Assembly: GCF_009936175.1 (NCBI RefSeq) | Contig: NZ_AP019773.1 | Span: forward strand, 1,054,001 to 1,118,000 | DNA: 64,000 nt | DNA from: Bartonella quintana | Lineage (GTDB): Bacteria; Pseudomonadota; Alphaproteobacteria; Rhizobiales; Rhizobiaceae | Reading direction: 5' to 3' | Shown: positions 17,522 through 27,773 of the stretch, piece after piece | Position numbering within the stretch: position 1 is the stretch's first letter | How the letters are laid out: each line of letters starts with the position of its first letter | Translations under genes and position numbers: made by a program | The notes under the pieces: generated by a model | What the model saw: the letters and a program-made list of their open reading frames with translations, nothing else | Databases searched by the model: none | Told to the model about the DNA's origin: nothing

Positions 17522-20188
17522 CTATGTCTTTTTTGCAATTGCCGACTGCGCTGCTGCTAAGCGCGCAATTGGCACCCGAAAAGGAGAACAGGAAACATAA
17601 TCTAAGTCATTTTCTTCACACAAAGCGATAGAAGCAGGATCGCCTCCATGTTCACCACAAATTCCTAGTTTAATTTTTGCACGTTGCGAACGTCCGCGCT
17701 GTACAGCAATAGAAATAAGTTCCCCTACTCCATCACGGTCTATAGATACGAAAGGATCTTGTTCCAAAAGTCCTTTTTGAAAATACGTTTCTAAAAAAGG
17801 AGCGGCATCATCGCGCGAAATTCCAAAAGTGGTTTGCGTCAGATCGTTTGTTCCAAATGAAAAAAATTCTGCAGTTTTCGCAATTTCATCTGCTCGAAGA
17901 GCTGCTCTTGGAAGCTCAATCATCGTCCCAACCATGTACTGAATAGTGCTTCTCTTTTCCTTCATTACCTCACAAGCAACCTGGTCAATATGTGCTTTCA
18001 CAAAATCGAGTTCAGATTTAAGTGCAACAAGTGGTACCATAATTTCAAGCATGACAGGAGATCCAGATTTTTGAGCCGCTTCTGCTGCTGCTTCAAAAAT
18101 TGCCCGTGCCTGCATTTCCACAATTTCTGGATAAGTAATAGCCAAACGGCATCCCCGTAACCCAAGCATAGGGTTAAATTCGTGCAACTGCTGTGCACGT
18201 TCAGCAAGCACTTCAGGAGAAACTCCAATAATTGCTGCAACATCAAGAATTTCTGCATCCGTTTTTGGCAAAAATTCATGCAATGGTGGATCCAATAAGC
18301 GGATAGTAACAGGCAAACCACACATAATTTCAAACAATTGAACAAAGTCTGAGCGCTGCATTGGCAAAAGCTTATCCAACGCTTTACGACGGCCGCTTTC
18401 ATCATCACTTAAAATCATTTCACGCACAGCGACGATACGTTCACCAGAAAAAAACATGTGCTCTGTACGGCAAAGGCCAATACCCTCAGCCCCAAACGAA
18501 CGCGCCATACGTGCATCAGACGGTGTCTCAGCATTGGCACGAACTTTTATATGCCGCATTTCATCAGCCCACTCCATTAATTTTGCAAAATCCCCGCAAA
18601 GCTCAGGTTGCAACATCGCAACTTTCCCTTTAAAAATTTCCCCACTTCCACCATCAATCGTAATGACATCTCCTTTCTTAAAGCTTTGCCCTAAAACAAA
18701 CATTGTATTTGTGTTATAATCAATCCGTACACTCCCTGCACCAGAAATACACGGCTTTCCCATACCACGTGCGACAACAGCAGCATGACTTGTCATACCA
18801 CCGCGCGTCGTTAAAATCCCTTCTGCTGCATGCATACCATGAATATCTTCTGGACTTGTCTCTATGCGCACCAAAATAACTTTGCGCCCTTCCACCGATG
18901 CAGTTTCTGCCTCTTCCGAAGTAAAAACAATTTCACCAGTTGCCGCCCCCGGAGAAGCGGGTAAACCACGTGCGATAACAAAACGCGCTGCTTTAGGATC
19001 AAGTGTCGGATGTAGAAGTTGATCAAGCGATTTTGCATCAATCCTCATTACCGCCTCTTCACGGCTTATCAACCCTTCCTCAACCATTTCAATTGCCATC
19101 TTTAGGGCCGCACGTGCTGTTCGTTTTCCCGAACGAGTCTGCAATATCCATAATTTACCTTTTTCAATTGTAAATTCGAGATCTTGCATATCTCGATAAT
19201 GCTGTTCAAGCTTCTGCACGATCTGACACAACTCCCCAAAAGCCTCTGGCATAATTTTTTCTAAAGATGGCTTATTTGAACCCGCAACAATACGCGCATT
19301 TTCTGTGATATTTTGAGGAGTTCGAATGCCCGCCACAACATCTTCACCCTGTGCATTAAATAAAAACTCACCGTAAAGCTCTTTTTCCCCAGTTGATGGA
19401 TTGCGTGTAAATGCAACGCCTGTTGCTGAATCTTCTCCCATGTTGCCAAACACCATCGCTTGTACATTAACTGCTGTTCCCCAACTTTCAGGAATATTAT
19501 GTAATCGACGATAAGTGATTGCACGGGCTGTCATCCAACTTGAAAAAACCGCTCCGATCGCCCCCCACAACTGTTGTTTAGGATCTTGCGGAAAAGGTTT
19601 GCCTAACTTTTCCTCAATATATGCCTTATAAGAAACAATAACATCTTTCCAATCAGCTGCTGTGATTTCTGTATCGACAACATAATTATTTCGTACTTTT
19701 AAATCATCAAGAATTTCTTCAAAATACGAATGATCTAATCCCAAAACAACATTCGAATACATTTGAATAAACCGGCGATAACTATCATAAGCAAAGCGTT
19801 CATTATTGGCTTGTGAAGCAATTGCTTTCACAGTTGCATCATTCATGCCAAGATTAAGCACTGTATCCATCATTCCTGGCATAGAAGCCCGAGCTCCTGA
19901 ACGAACAGAGAGTAAAAGTGGCTTTTCTTCGTTACCAAATTCACATCCTGTTTGTTCACCAATATGCTTAAGTGCTTGTTCGACAGCTTCCTGTAATTCT
20001 TTTGGATATAACTTACCATGTGCATAATAAAAATTACAAACTTCTGTCGTAAGAGTAAATCCCGGAGGTACAGGCAGACCAATATTACTCATTTCTGCCA
20101 AATTAGCCCCTTTGCCACCGAGAAGATTACGTGCCCTTGCACTTCCTTCTGCACTGCCATCACCAAAACTGTAAACCCATTTTGTCAT
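17522..20188 (-). CDS. ppdK: Pyruvate, phosphate dikinase
   Basis: An 888-residue three-domain enzyme interconverting pyruvate + ATP + Pi and phosphoenolpyruvate + AMP + PPi. The N-terminal ATP-grasp domain starts with FGDGSAEGSARARNLLGGKG; the swivelling domain carries the phosphorylated His468 in GGMTSHAAVVARGMGKPC; the C-terminal TIM barrel carries Cys844 in GICGEHGGDP and MVGTMIELPRAAL. Length and motifs are complete. It gives gluconeogenic access to PEP from amino acids, and fits an organism living on host amino acids rather than sugars. It lies downstream of dsbA on the same strand with a 170-base gap, so it likely has its own promoter. Confidence 0.97.
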   Translation of the reverse strand: MTKWVYSFGDGSAEGSARARNLLGGKGANLAEMSNIGLPVPPGFTLTTEVCNFYYAHGKLYPKELQEAVEQALKHIGEQTGCEFGNEEKPLLLSVRSGARASMPGMMDTVLNLGMNDATVKAIASQANNERFAYDSYRRFIQMYSNVVLGLDHSYFEEILDDLKVRNNYVVDTEITAADWKDVIVSYKAYIEEKLGKPFPQDPKQQLWGAIGAVFSSWMTARAITYRRLHNIPESWGTAVNVQAMVFGNMGEDSATGVAFTRNPSTGEKELYGEFLFNAQGEDVVAGIRTPQNITENARIVAGSNKPSLEKIMPEAFGELCQIVQKLEQHYRDMQDLEFTIEKGKLWILQTRSGKRTARAALKMAIEMVEEGLISREEAVMRIDAKSLDQLLHPTLDPKAARFVIARGLPASPGAATGEIVFTSEEAETASVEGRKVILVRIETSPEDIHGMHAAEGILTTRGGMTSHAAVVARGMGKPCISGAGSVRIDYNTNTMFVLGQSFKKGDVITIDGGSGEIFKGKVAMLQPELCGDFAKLMEWADEMRHIKVRANAETPSDARMARSFGAEGIGLCRTEHMFFSGERIVAVREMILSDDESGRRKALDKLLPMQRSDFVQLFEIMCGLPVTIRLLDPPLHEFLPKTDAEILDVAAIIGVSPEVLAERAQQLHEFNPMLGLRGCRLAITYPEIVEMQARAIFEAAAEAAQKSGSPVMLEIMVPLVALKSELDFVKAHIDQVACEVMKEKRSTIQYMVGTMIELPRAALRADEIAKTAEFFSFGTNDLTQTTFGISRDDAAPFLETYFQKGLLEQDPFVSIDRDGVGELISIAVQRGRSQRAKIKLGICGEHGGDPASIALCEENDLDYVSCSPFRVPIARLAAAQSAIAKKT

Positions 20189-20358
20189 CGTACAAATCCT
20201 CCCATATCAGCATCAAAACATCATTTGAGCCAGGCTAATCATCAACAGTAATGATTTGATTCAAAATTGGCTAAACCAAAGAAATATTGTTTCATCAACT
20301 GCAAAAACCATTCTCCCCCAAAAGAAGAATAATGATCACAGATATCAATACAGAAAAT

Positions 20359-21015
20359 TTAGTTTTTAAGAAAACTATCAATCACCGAAAAGAAGGCTTC
20401 TACCGACATCACACCTGTATATTTATTACCATTAATAAAAAAGGTAGGTGTTGCTGTAACACCAAGTTTTTTTCCACGCTCAAAAGACATATTCACTTCA
20501 TCTAAAATGGATTGATTTTTCAGACAAGCATTAAAACTTTCATCGGTAAAACCCGCCATTAAGCCAATTTTTTTCAATGGTGTCAGAGCGTCTTGTTCCC
20601 AAACCCACTCATGCTGTTTCTGAAATAAGACTTCTATCAAAGGAAAATAGCGATCTTCTGGTGCACACCGGGCCAACATAAAGCCTGCTGTTGCCCGAGG
20701 ATCAAAAGCAAAATCTCGAAAAATAAGTTTTACTTTTCCTGTTTTGATATATTTTTTACGAATTTGGGGAAGTACATCATTATAAAAATGCGCACAAGGC
20801 GCACACGTCAATGAAGCATATTCAACAATTGTCACTGGTGCATTCGCCTCTCCCTCAACCCTATCCTTAACCTTGCCTGGTTGAAGGACCTCGGCCATAT
20901 CAACATGTGAAACTGGTTTAACTTCAGCAGCTAAAATGGCAGTCGCACTAATTTGTACAATTGTCATTAAGGCAAAAATTATAGCGAAAGGCAAAAAGGA
21001 ACGACATTTTATCAT
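20359..21015 (-). CDS. DsbA-family thiol:disulfide oxidoreductase
   Basis: A secreted thioredoxin-fold protein of about 218 residues. The start at 21015 (MIKCRSFLPF) directly begins a signal peptide ending near AILAA; an in-frame ATG at 21045 adds ten residues. The redox motif is CAPC (residues 71-74 from the 21015 start), followed by HFYNDVLPQI and RDFAFDP; the cis-proline loop is TATPTFFING. It should oxidise or isomerise disulfides of envelope proteins. It follows the dciA-like gene on the same strand, the order usual in Rhizobiales, where smc normally comes next; here ppdK follows instead. I do not assign dsbA because several paralogues usually exist. Confidence 0.88.
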   Translation of the reverse strand: MIKCRSFLPFAIIFALMTIVQISATAILAAEVKPVSHVDMAEVLQPGKVKDRVEGEANAPVTIVEYASLTCAPCAHFYNDVLPQIRKKYIKTGKVKLIFRDFAFDPRATAGFMLARCAPEDRYFPLIEVLFQKQHEWVWEQDALTPLKKIGLMAGFTDESFNACLKNQSILDEVNMSFERGKKLGVTATPTFFINGNKYTGVMSVEAFFSVIDSFLKN

Positions 21016-21097
21016 AAATAATACTTTTCTGTTGTTATTAAACAAATAAGAACCCTATACTCTTTATACTAAAGAAAAATAGGGAAGATACTCTACT

Positions 21098-21598
21098 CTA
21101 TTTACTCTTTTTTTCTGCAAAAATGCAACAGCCAAGTTCATAAAGTGATTGGCGTAAGCTTTCATTTTCAACCCTCTCAAGCATTTTTTCCACGCATTTT
21201 TTGTCTTTTTCACTCAAAGCTAACTTCGTCTGCAGGTGATCGTTCAGAACAGAAACGCATCTTTGCTCAATCTTGATGCGGTCAAGAACAACATATCCAA
21301 AAAAACCATTAATTCTATGGAGCAATTCATCTGTTTCATGCAACAATTTTAACGCAGCAAATCTTTCACAAGCCACAACAAGTGTTGCAGGTTGGAACAT
21401 TCTATCTTGATCTACGCGACATTTCCAAATAATTTTGAGTGGTACTGTATGTTCACCAATATCACGACCTGCAATCTCTGGCCAATGCTCTAGAAGTGCC
21501 ACATTGAGTCCTGTCCGTTTGCGTAAAACTGGATCAATCATTTTGGATACTGTCTCAGAAAGAGAATAGAAATGGCGCTTTTGGAATTGTTTGCTCAT
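21098..21598 (-). CDS. dciA: DUF721/DciA-family protein
   Basis: A 166-residue protein. Near the N-terminus a DUF721 core reads VLRKRTGLNVALLEHWPEIAG (about 24-44) followed by the strand patterns LVVACERFAALKLLHETDELL and INGFFGYVVLDRIKI. DciA is the ancestral loader or operator of the replicative helicase DnaB in bacteria without DnaC. The gene is divergent from mutY and followed by the dsbA-like gene, a conserved rhizobial arrangement. The C-terminal 50 residues are charged and less conserved. The family call is good; the DnaB role is taken from studied relatives. Confidence 0.82.
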   Translation of the reverse strand: MSKQFQKRHFYSLSETVSKMIDPVLRKRTGLNVALLEHWPEIAGRDIGEHTVPLKIIWKCRVDQDRMFQPATLVVACERFAALKLLHETDELLHRINGFFGYVVLDRIKIEQRCVSVLNDHLQTKLALSEKDKKCVEKMLERVENESLRQSLYELGCCIFAEKKSK

Positions 21599-21804
21599 TT
21601 TTCTAAATCATTACCAAAATATTTACAAATTATAACAATTTTTTCTTTCATCTAAGAACTCTTATCTTAAAAAATTAATGAAATATCGACAAAATTAGAT
21701 ACTTACGTAACTAACAATAACTAAGGGGAAAAAATGAACCATGATTTGCAAAATAAATGCTTTTTTCCTTTGCATTTTATATCTTCCTGTTGCTAACAAC
21801 AATC

Positions 21805-22863
21805 ATGCATGAAATTTCTTCACACCTTCTTTCTTGGTATGATCAAAAGCATCGGCATTTACCATGGCGTATTACCCCTGAGGAACAAAGGCAAGGCATC
21901 CGCCCTGATCCTTATCGCGTTTGGCTCTCTGAAATCATGCTTCAACAAACAACTGTCGAAGCTGTTAAGCCTTATTTTAAAAAGTTTCTGAAACTTTGGC
22001 CTGACCTCTCTTCTTTAGCGAAAGCCTCACAAGATGACATCATGAAAGCATGGGCTGGCCTCGGCTATTATTCACGCGCACGCAACCTTAAAAATTGCGC
22101 CCAGCAGCTTGTCGAAACCTACGCAGGACAATTTCCACAGTCTGTAAAAGTACTGCGTACTCTACCCGGTATTGGGGACTATACTGCTGCAGCACTCGCC
22201 GCAATTGCTTTTAACCACCCTGTAGCTGTAATTGATAGTAATGTCGAACGCGTTGTAACCCGTTTATTTGCTATCACCTCAATATTGCCCAAAGCAAAAG
22301 CCGAAATTAAAGAGAAAACACAAAAAATCACTCCTTTCAATCGCCCTGGTGACTTTGCTCAGGCCATGATGGATCTAGGGGCGACAATTTGTACACCGCG
22401 CAAACCATCCTGTTTACTCTGCCCTCTTCAAAGTTTCTGCAAAGCAGAAAAGATGCAAAAAGTAGAGTCCTTTCCAGTCAAAGCACCTAAAAAAGAACGC
22501 CCTTCAAACACTGGTATCGCTTTTGTTGTGCTTAATGAAAAGCAGCAAATTTATCTAGAAAAACGACAGGGTAAAAAACTCCTTGATGGGATGACCCAAA
22601 TCCCGAACAATATTGGAATAAACAACGAAAACGGACTCCAAAACGCACCCTTTACTGCCAATTGGCAATTCAAAGGACAAATTACGCATGTTTTTACCCA
22701 TTTTTCTTTGAAACTTGACGTTTACTATATCAGTGGTGTTCAAGAAATGAAATGTGAAAATGGCTGGTGGTGCGACATTCATCATCTTGCCGAACAGGCA
22801 CTTCCTACAGTTATGAAAAAAGCCATTGCCTTGGCAATTCCCAATCCTTTCAAGTTAAAATGA
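21805..22863 (+). CDS. mutY: A/G-specific adenine DNA glycosylase
   Basis: A 352-residue base-excision repair enzyme that removes adenine mispaired with 8-oxoguanine. I place the start at ATG 21805 (MHEISSHLLSWYD); an in-frame ATG at 21757 would add a hydrophobic, non-homologous 16 residues. The HhH-GPD domain carries MLQQTTVE and the catalytic aspartate in VIDSNVERV. The [4Fe-4S] site is complete (C-x6-C-x2-C-x5-C in CTPRKPSCLLCPLQSFC). A C-terminal NUDIX-like domain that reads 8-oxoG follows, somewhat short, with HVFTHFSLKLDVY. Divergent from dciA, convergent with ccrM. Confidence 0.95.
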   Translation: MHEISSHLLSWYDQKHRHLPWRITPEEQRQGIRPDPYRVWLSEIMLQQTTVEAVKPYFKKFLKLWPDLSSLAKASQDDIMKAWAGLGYYSRARNLKNCAQQLVETYAGQFPQSVKVLRTLPGIGDYTAAALAAIAFNHPVAVIDSNVERVVTRLFAITSILPKAKAEIKEKTQKITPFNRPGDFAQAMMDLGATICTPRKPSCLLCPLQSFCKAEKMQKVESFPVKAPKKERPSNTGIAFVVLNEKQQIYLEKRQGKKLLDGMTQIPNNIGINNENGLQNAPFTANWQFKGQITHVFTHFSLKLDVYYISGVQEMKCENGWWCDIHHLAEQALPTVMKKAIALAIPNPFKLK

Positions 22864-22870
22864 CGCTATC

Positions 22871-22899
22871 TGCTGAAAAAACGAAATATTCATTCAGCA
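22871..22899. terminator. Weak hairpin between convergent mutY and ccrM
   Basis: TGCTGAA and TTCAGCA form a 7-base stem around a 15-base loop immediately after mutY. There is no strong T-tract, so termination is possible but uncertain. Confidence 0.3.
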
Positions 22900-22915
22900 T
22901 GAACTGATTCATTTC

Positions 22916-24408
<1,493 letters not shown>

Positions 24409-25104
24409 ATGCCTCAGATAAATCTCATTATTTTCGATTGTGATGGAGTTTTAGTAGACTCTGAATATCTCGCAGCAAAAATTGGATCTCAATTACTTAA
24501 ACAAACTGGATATGAAATATCACCTGAAGAATTGAGTGAACGTTATACAGGGCTTATTTTTCGCGATATTCTTAAAAGAATTGAACAAGAAACAGAGAAA
24601 CCAATTTCTGCTCATCTCATAGATCAAATGTCAAATCTGTTTCGTGCACAAATAAAAACTGAATTACGTGCCATTGATGGCATAAGAGAAGCAGTAGAGA
24701 AAGTTAAATCTCGCTATCCCTGTTGTATCTGCTCTAATGCAAAGAGCGTAGATATAAAAGAAATGCTTACCACCGTCGGTCTTTATGATCTTTTTGAAGA
24801 TAAAATATTTTCTGCGCCTGAAGTTGGAACAAAAAAAGCAAAGCCTGCACCAGATGTTTTTCTTTTTGCCGCACATCTATTACATGCAAAGCCTTCAAAT
24901 ACTATTGTCATAGAAGATTCTATCCATGGCGTACACGCCGCAACTGCAGCAGGCATGCGTGTCATCGGTTTTACGGGAGGATCACACAGTTATCTTAGCC
25001 ATTCTAATGCACTTGTAGATGCCGGCGCCGAAACATCTATCGCCAAACATGCGCATTTACTCGAAGTCTTAGAAGCAATGGCAATATGGCAAAATTCATC
25101 ATAA
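24409..25104 (+). CDS. HAD-superfamily phosphatase (phosphoglycolate phosphatase-like)
   Basis: A 231-residue haloacid dehalogenase hydrolase, subfamily IA. The nucleophile/acid pair is D10/D12 in IIFDCDGVLVDSE; the cap domain follows (about 17-85); motif II is CICSNAK; motif III/IV are KPAPDVFLFAAH and IVIEDSIHGVHAA (about 167-179). Such enzymes dephosphorylate small sugar phosphates or nucleotides; the substrate cannot be read from sequence. GAATATCTC precedes the ATG with a weak Shine-Dalgarno (AAGGA). Monocistronic. Confidence 0.88.
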   Translation: MPQINLIIFDCDGVLVDSEYLAAKIGSQLLKQTGYEISPEELSERYTGLIFRDILKRIEQETEKPISAHLIDQMSNLFRAQIKTELRAIDGIREAVEKVKSRYPCCICSNAKSVDIKEMLTTVGLYDLFEDKIFSAPEVGTKKAKPAPDVFLFAAHLLHAKPSNTIVIEDSIHGVHAATAAGMRVIGFTGGSHSYLSHSNALVDAGAETSIAKHAHLLEVLEAMAIWQNSS

Positions 25105-26136
25105 AATGTCTCTTAGACGTATATCAACTCAAAAACTTTCTCAGTGATATTTTTACTAAGATGCCCTTATTTCAATTAAAACACACCTCTAAGAGCTAAA
25201 ATATAACTGCATTGAGGCGTATGATAAATAATTAATAGACACCATTGTCATATGAGTAAAACCTTTATCTCTATGCAATTTTGGCTCTGCTTATTGTGCA
25301 AAAGATACATTTTGTTTCAATCTACCCTGAAATTGATACTCTTAGAAATAAACTTTGCCTCCTTTTGTTAAGAGCATGAACAAAAACAACTTACAAATAA
25401 GATCTTAATACAATTCTTCTTTTAAAAGCACATAACTCATAGCAGTTACCCTTATGGATAAAATTCCATCAATAAACTTAATATGATTTTCCAAGAACTT
25501 TTTTATTAACCGTCATATTATATTTTCCATGTCCCATTTTTACTGCACATTTGCGAATAAATGGAGTATTGATCAAGTATCTTATCAAATTTTAAAAAAA
25601 TTATTAAAATTCCATTTTATAAATCAATATATTAAAAAAACACATATAACCTTAAAATATCACCAATACTATATATTTTAATATTTTGAAACTTCATAAA
25701 ATAAAAATGTGATACTTTACGCTTATTACCTCTATAATTAATATTTTTCATTATAAATTAATATATTTTTTAATTCTAAAATTTACTCAAGAATCAATTC
25801 ATTTAATTTTCTATGATTTTTAAATAAAAAATATAAAGACACGTTTAAAATTAAAGAAAATTTACAATTTATATAAAAAATGCGTGATACAGATTAAAAA
25901 TTCACGCCTTTTAAAAGGCATACATAGCTAATATTTTAAAATCTCTTTCTTGTTTTTATAATCTATTCAAAATTAAAATAATTATAAATTCATTATGAAT
26001 TTTTATTTATTGACTAAATATACATAATGTTATATATACGATTATATATTAATTGATGTGTAAACACAATTTGTTTATATACGTAAGGTATTTTTACTGT
26101 ATTCATTCATGCGTTTACTCATTTAATTTAAAAATA
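25105..26136. other. About 1 kb AT-rich desert upstream of the three secreted-protein genes
   Basis: No gene or RNA was recognised. From about 25560 to 26060 the composition is extremely A/T-rich. The only structured item is a short palindromic GCCTTTTAAAAGGC at about 25907-25920. This region may carry the promoter of the tandem array and AT-rich sites for H-NS-like MucR proteins (inference). Confidence 0.4.
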
Positions 26137-26396
26137 AAAAATATTTGAGGTGAAATTATGAAAAAATTACTTAAAAATTATGGGTTAAGTATTTTAATCG
26201 CGAGTGCTTTTTCTCTTTCACAAGTTGCAAATGTTCATGCAACTCACTTAAGAAATAGCCCTCAAACAGTAAACACTTCTGTTTCTGTAATAGAACAAGG
26301 AAAGAAGCAAGCAATCAATATGGCTGCTCTCTATGTTCCAAGTTTAAATCATGGAGCAGAAAATGAAACTGACTTCGCAGGAAAAGTTGAGAAGGT
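26137..26396 (+). repeat. 260-bp direct repeat, unit 1 (constant part of tandem paralogues)
   Basis: Near-identical blocks at 26137-26396, 26682-26941 and 27286-27545. Each starts at AAAATATTTGAGGTG, 21 bases before the ATG (including the ribosome-binding site), and stops abruptly after GTTGAGAAGGT in codon 80. Units 1 and 3 appear identical; unit 2 differs at only about five or six positions, most of them changing the protein. Confidence 0.93.
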
Positions 26397-26505
26397 GCTT
26401 GAACCTCTCACCATAACTATGGGAGTGGCAGCTGTTGGATACGCAATAAGTATAATAGGAACGCTAATCGACTGGATAGCGAAAATAGCATCACTCTTCA
26501 AATAA
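26158..26505 (+). CDS. Small secreted protein with variable hydrophobic C-terminus, paralogue 1
   Basis: A 115-residue protein. Residues 1-28 are a textbook signal peptide (MKKLLKNYG, hydrophobic core, then NVHA). Residues 29-80 are polar and almost identical in all three paralogues (THLRNSPQTVNTSVSVIEQG; NMAALYVPSLNHG). After codon 80 the sequence is private to this copy: PLTITMGVAAVGYAISIIG followed by an amphipathic end with LIDWIAKIASLFK. That tail can form one membrane-spanning helix plus a cationic amphipathic helix. GAGGTG 7 bases upstream of the ATG is the ribosome-binding site. No family is recognised. The shape (conserved leader, variable membrane-active tail) recalls pore-forming peptides or minor pilin-like proteins, but neither is shown. 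Confidence 0.85.
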   Translation: MKKLLKNYGLSILIASAFSLSQVANVHATHLRNSPQTVNTSVSVIEQGKKQAINMAALYVPSLNHGAENETDFAGKVEKVLEPLTITMGVAAVGYAISIIGTLIDWIAKIASLFK

Positions 26506-26681
26506 GATTGCCCAGTGTAAAGTGCTAAGAAATAGCGTCCTTATGTGTCTACTAACTATTTTAAAGCATATAATGAAGCATATGTTCCTTATCGCAAGCA
26601 ATAACCGTCGTGTAAATATATCAAGACAAGATCTGCATTTACTGGCTTTTTCGATGTATCTGCTAATTTATATTTATAACA
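26506..26681. other. Spacer 1 of the tandem array
   Basis: About 176 bases, not similar to the second spacer. No hairpin with a T-tract; transcription could read through into paralogue 2. Confidence 0.3.
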
Positions 26682-26941
26682 GAAAATATTTGAGGTGAAA
26701 TTATGAAAAAATTACTTAAAAATTATGGGTTAAGTATTTTAATCGCGAGTGCTTTTTCTCTTTCACAAGTTGCAAATGTTCATGCAACTCACTTAAGAAA
26801 TAGCCCTCAAACAGTAAACACTTCTGTTTCTGTAATAGAACAAGGAAAGAAGCAAGCAATTAATATGGCTGCTCTCTATATTCCAAGTTTAAATCATGGA
26901 GAAGAAAATGAAACTGACTTCGAAGAAAAAGTTGAGAAGGT
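26682..26941 (+). repeat. 260-bp direct repeat, unit 2
   Basis: Second copy of the constant block. Substitutions relative to units 1 and 3 give V60I, A67E and the AG to EE change near residue 74-75; the identical part ends at the same base of codon 80. Confidence 0.93.
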
Positions 26942-27065
26942 AGCTGAATCCATTACATTAGGGAATTTCGGTATTGGGATGTTAGCTGGATATGGAACAG
27001 GTACAATAAGCATATTTTTAGGGTGGATAGTATTCAAAATAATAGCAGCTATCAAAGGATCCTGA
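26703..27065 (+). CDS. Small secreted protein with variable hydrophobic C-terminus, paralogue 2
   Basis: A 120-residue protein with the same signal peptide (1-28) and constant segment (29-80). This copy carries acidic substitutions in the constant part (GEENETDFEEKVEKV). The private tail is glycine-rich: LGNFGIGMLAGYGTGTISIF, then LGWIVFKIIAAIKGS. It has several small-x3-small (GxxxG-type) spacings that favour helix packing in membranes, and a cationic end. Same ribosome-binding site and spacing as its paralogues. Nothing in the tail aligns with the tails of copies 1 and 3 beyond general character, although all three end in a W-I-containing amphipathic helix. Confidence 0.85.
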   Translation: MKKLLKNYGLSILIASAFSLSQVANVHATHLRNSPQTVNTSVSVIEQGKKQAINMAALYIPSLNHGEENETDFEEKVEKVAESITLGNFGIGMLAGYGTGTISIFLGWIVFKIIAAIKGS

Positions 27066-27285
27066 TATCAGAACTCATAAAATCTTCCATTTCAATGTTG
27101 GAAATTCATAAAAAGATTTTCCAATAGAAAGATGGCAAAAGATAGTAGAGCTATGTGCTGTTTCTTTGGCGAAAAACATATAGCGAGTTCCTTCACCGTA
27201 AGCAGCAAAGTTTATAAACGCTTTTTTTTCCTTTCATTGCGTTCATAAACTCCACCGCTTCGCTTGCTCATTTGAATTAAATGTA
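27066..27285. other. Spacer 2 of the tandem array
   Basis: About 220 bases. A weak TTCCA/TGGAA dyad lies near 27090-27105 without a T-tract. The last 40 bases before the next constant block resemble the bases upstream of unit 1 (TGCTCATTT-like), suggesting the duplicated unit was originally longer. Confidence 0.35.
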
Positions 27286-27545
27286 GAAAATATTTGAGGT
27301 GAAATTATGAAAAAATTACTTAAAAATTATGGGTTAAGTATTTTAATCGCGAGTGCTTTTTCTCTTTCACAAGTTGCAAATGTTCATGCAACTCACTTAA
27401 GAAATAGCCCTCAAACAGTAAACACTTCTGTTTCTGTAATAGAACAAGGAAAGAAGCAAGCAATCAATATGGCTGCTCTCTATGTTCCAAGTTTAAATCA
27501 TGGAGCAGAAAATGAAACTGACTTCGCAGGAAAAGTTGAGAAGGT
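27286..27545 (+). repeat. 260-bp direct repeat, unit 3
   Basis: Third copy of the constant block, apparently identical base for base to unit 1 from the ribosome-binding site to codon 80. This implies recent duplication or gene conversion, as the flanking DNA is not conserved. Confidence 0.93.
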
Positions 27546-27672
27546 ATCGTTGTTTACGCCCCTCAAATTAGGAGTTTTTACTTCAGCAGGAGCTTTAGGT
27601 TTTGGAGCATTGAGTGGATTTGTTATGGCTATATTCAGCGCGGTAATCGGTTGGATAGCCGGTAATAAGTAA
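27307..27672 (+). CDS. Small secreted protein with variable hydrophobic C-terminus, paralogue 3
   Basis: A 121-residue protein. Signal peptide 1-28 and constant segment 29-80 are identical to paralogue 1. The private tail reads FTPLKLGVFTSAGALGFGA and LSGFVMAIFSAVIGWIAGNK, glycine/alanine-rich and hydrophobic, with repeated small-x3-small spacing and a single terminal lysine. It could span the membrane once or form a helical hairpin. It is the last gene of the array and is followed by a strong rho-independent terminator, so the three may form one transcript. Function unknown. Confidence 0.85.
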   Translation: MKKLLKNYGLSILIASAFSLSQVANVHATHLRNSPQTVNTSVSVIEQGKKQAINMAALYVPSLNHGAENETDFAGKVEKVSLFTPLKLGVFTSAGALGFGALSGFVMAIFSAVIGWIAGNK

Positions 27673-27739
27673 AGTTAAACAATCCCCAAATCTATCCGAT
27701 TATCTTTTCTCTTATTAAATAAAGAGAGTATTTAAATTG

Positions 27740-27773
27740 CAGTTTCCCTAAAGTAATTGGGAAGCTGTTTTTT
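27740..27773 (+). terminator. Rho-independent terminator after the secreted-protein array
   Basis: CAGTTTCCC pairs with GGGAAGCTG (one G-T pair) around a 10-base loop and is followed by six T. It lies 68 bases after paralogue 3, the only such terminator in the array, consistent with a common transcript. Confidence 0.85.

Noticed and set aside
17340..17600. 86-codon plus-strand open frame overlapping the end of ppdK
   Set aside because: Its 3' part lies within the coding end of ppdK on the other strand, and no family features are seen.
26137..27545. Regularly spaced direct repeats suggesting a CRISPR-like array
   Set aside because: The repeat units are 260 bp, coding, and include a ribosome-binding site and signal peptide; spacers are long and protein-coding. 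No cas genes.
26158..27672. The three secreted paralogues as VirB2/TrwL-type conjugation pilins
   Set aside because: Signal peptide and hydrophobic tail would fit, but the constant mature segment does not resemble VirB2 and no type IV secretion gene is present in the window.
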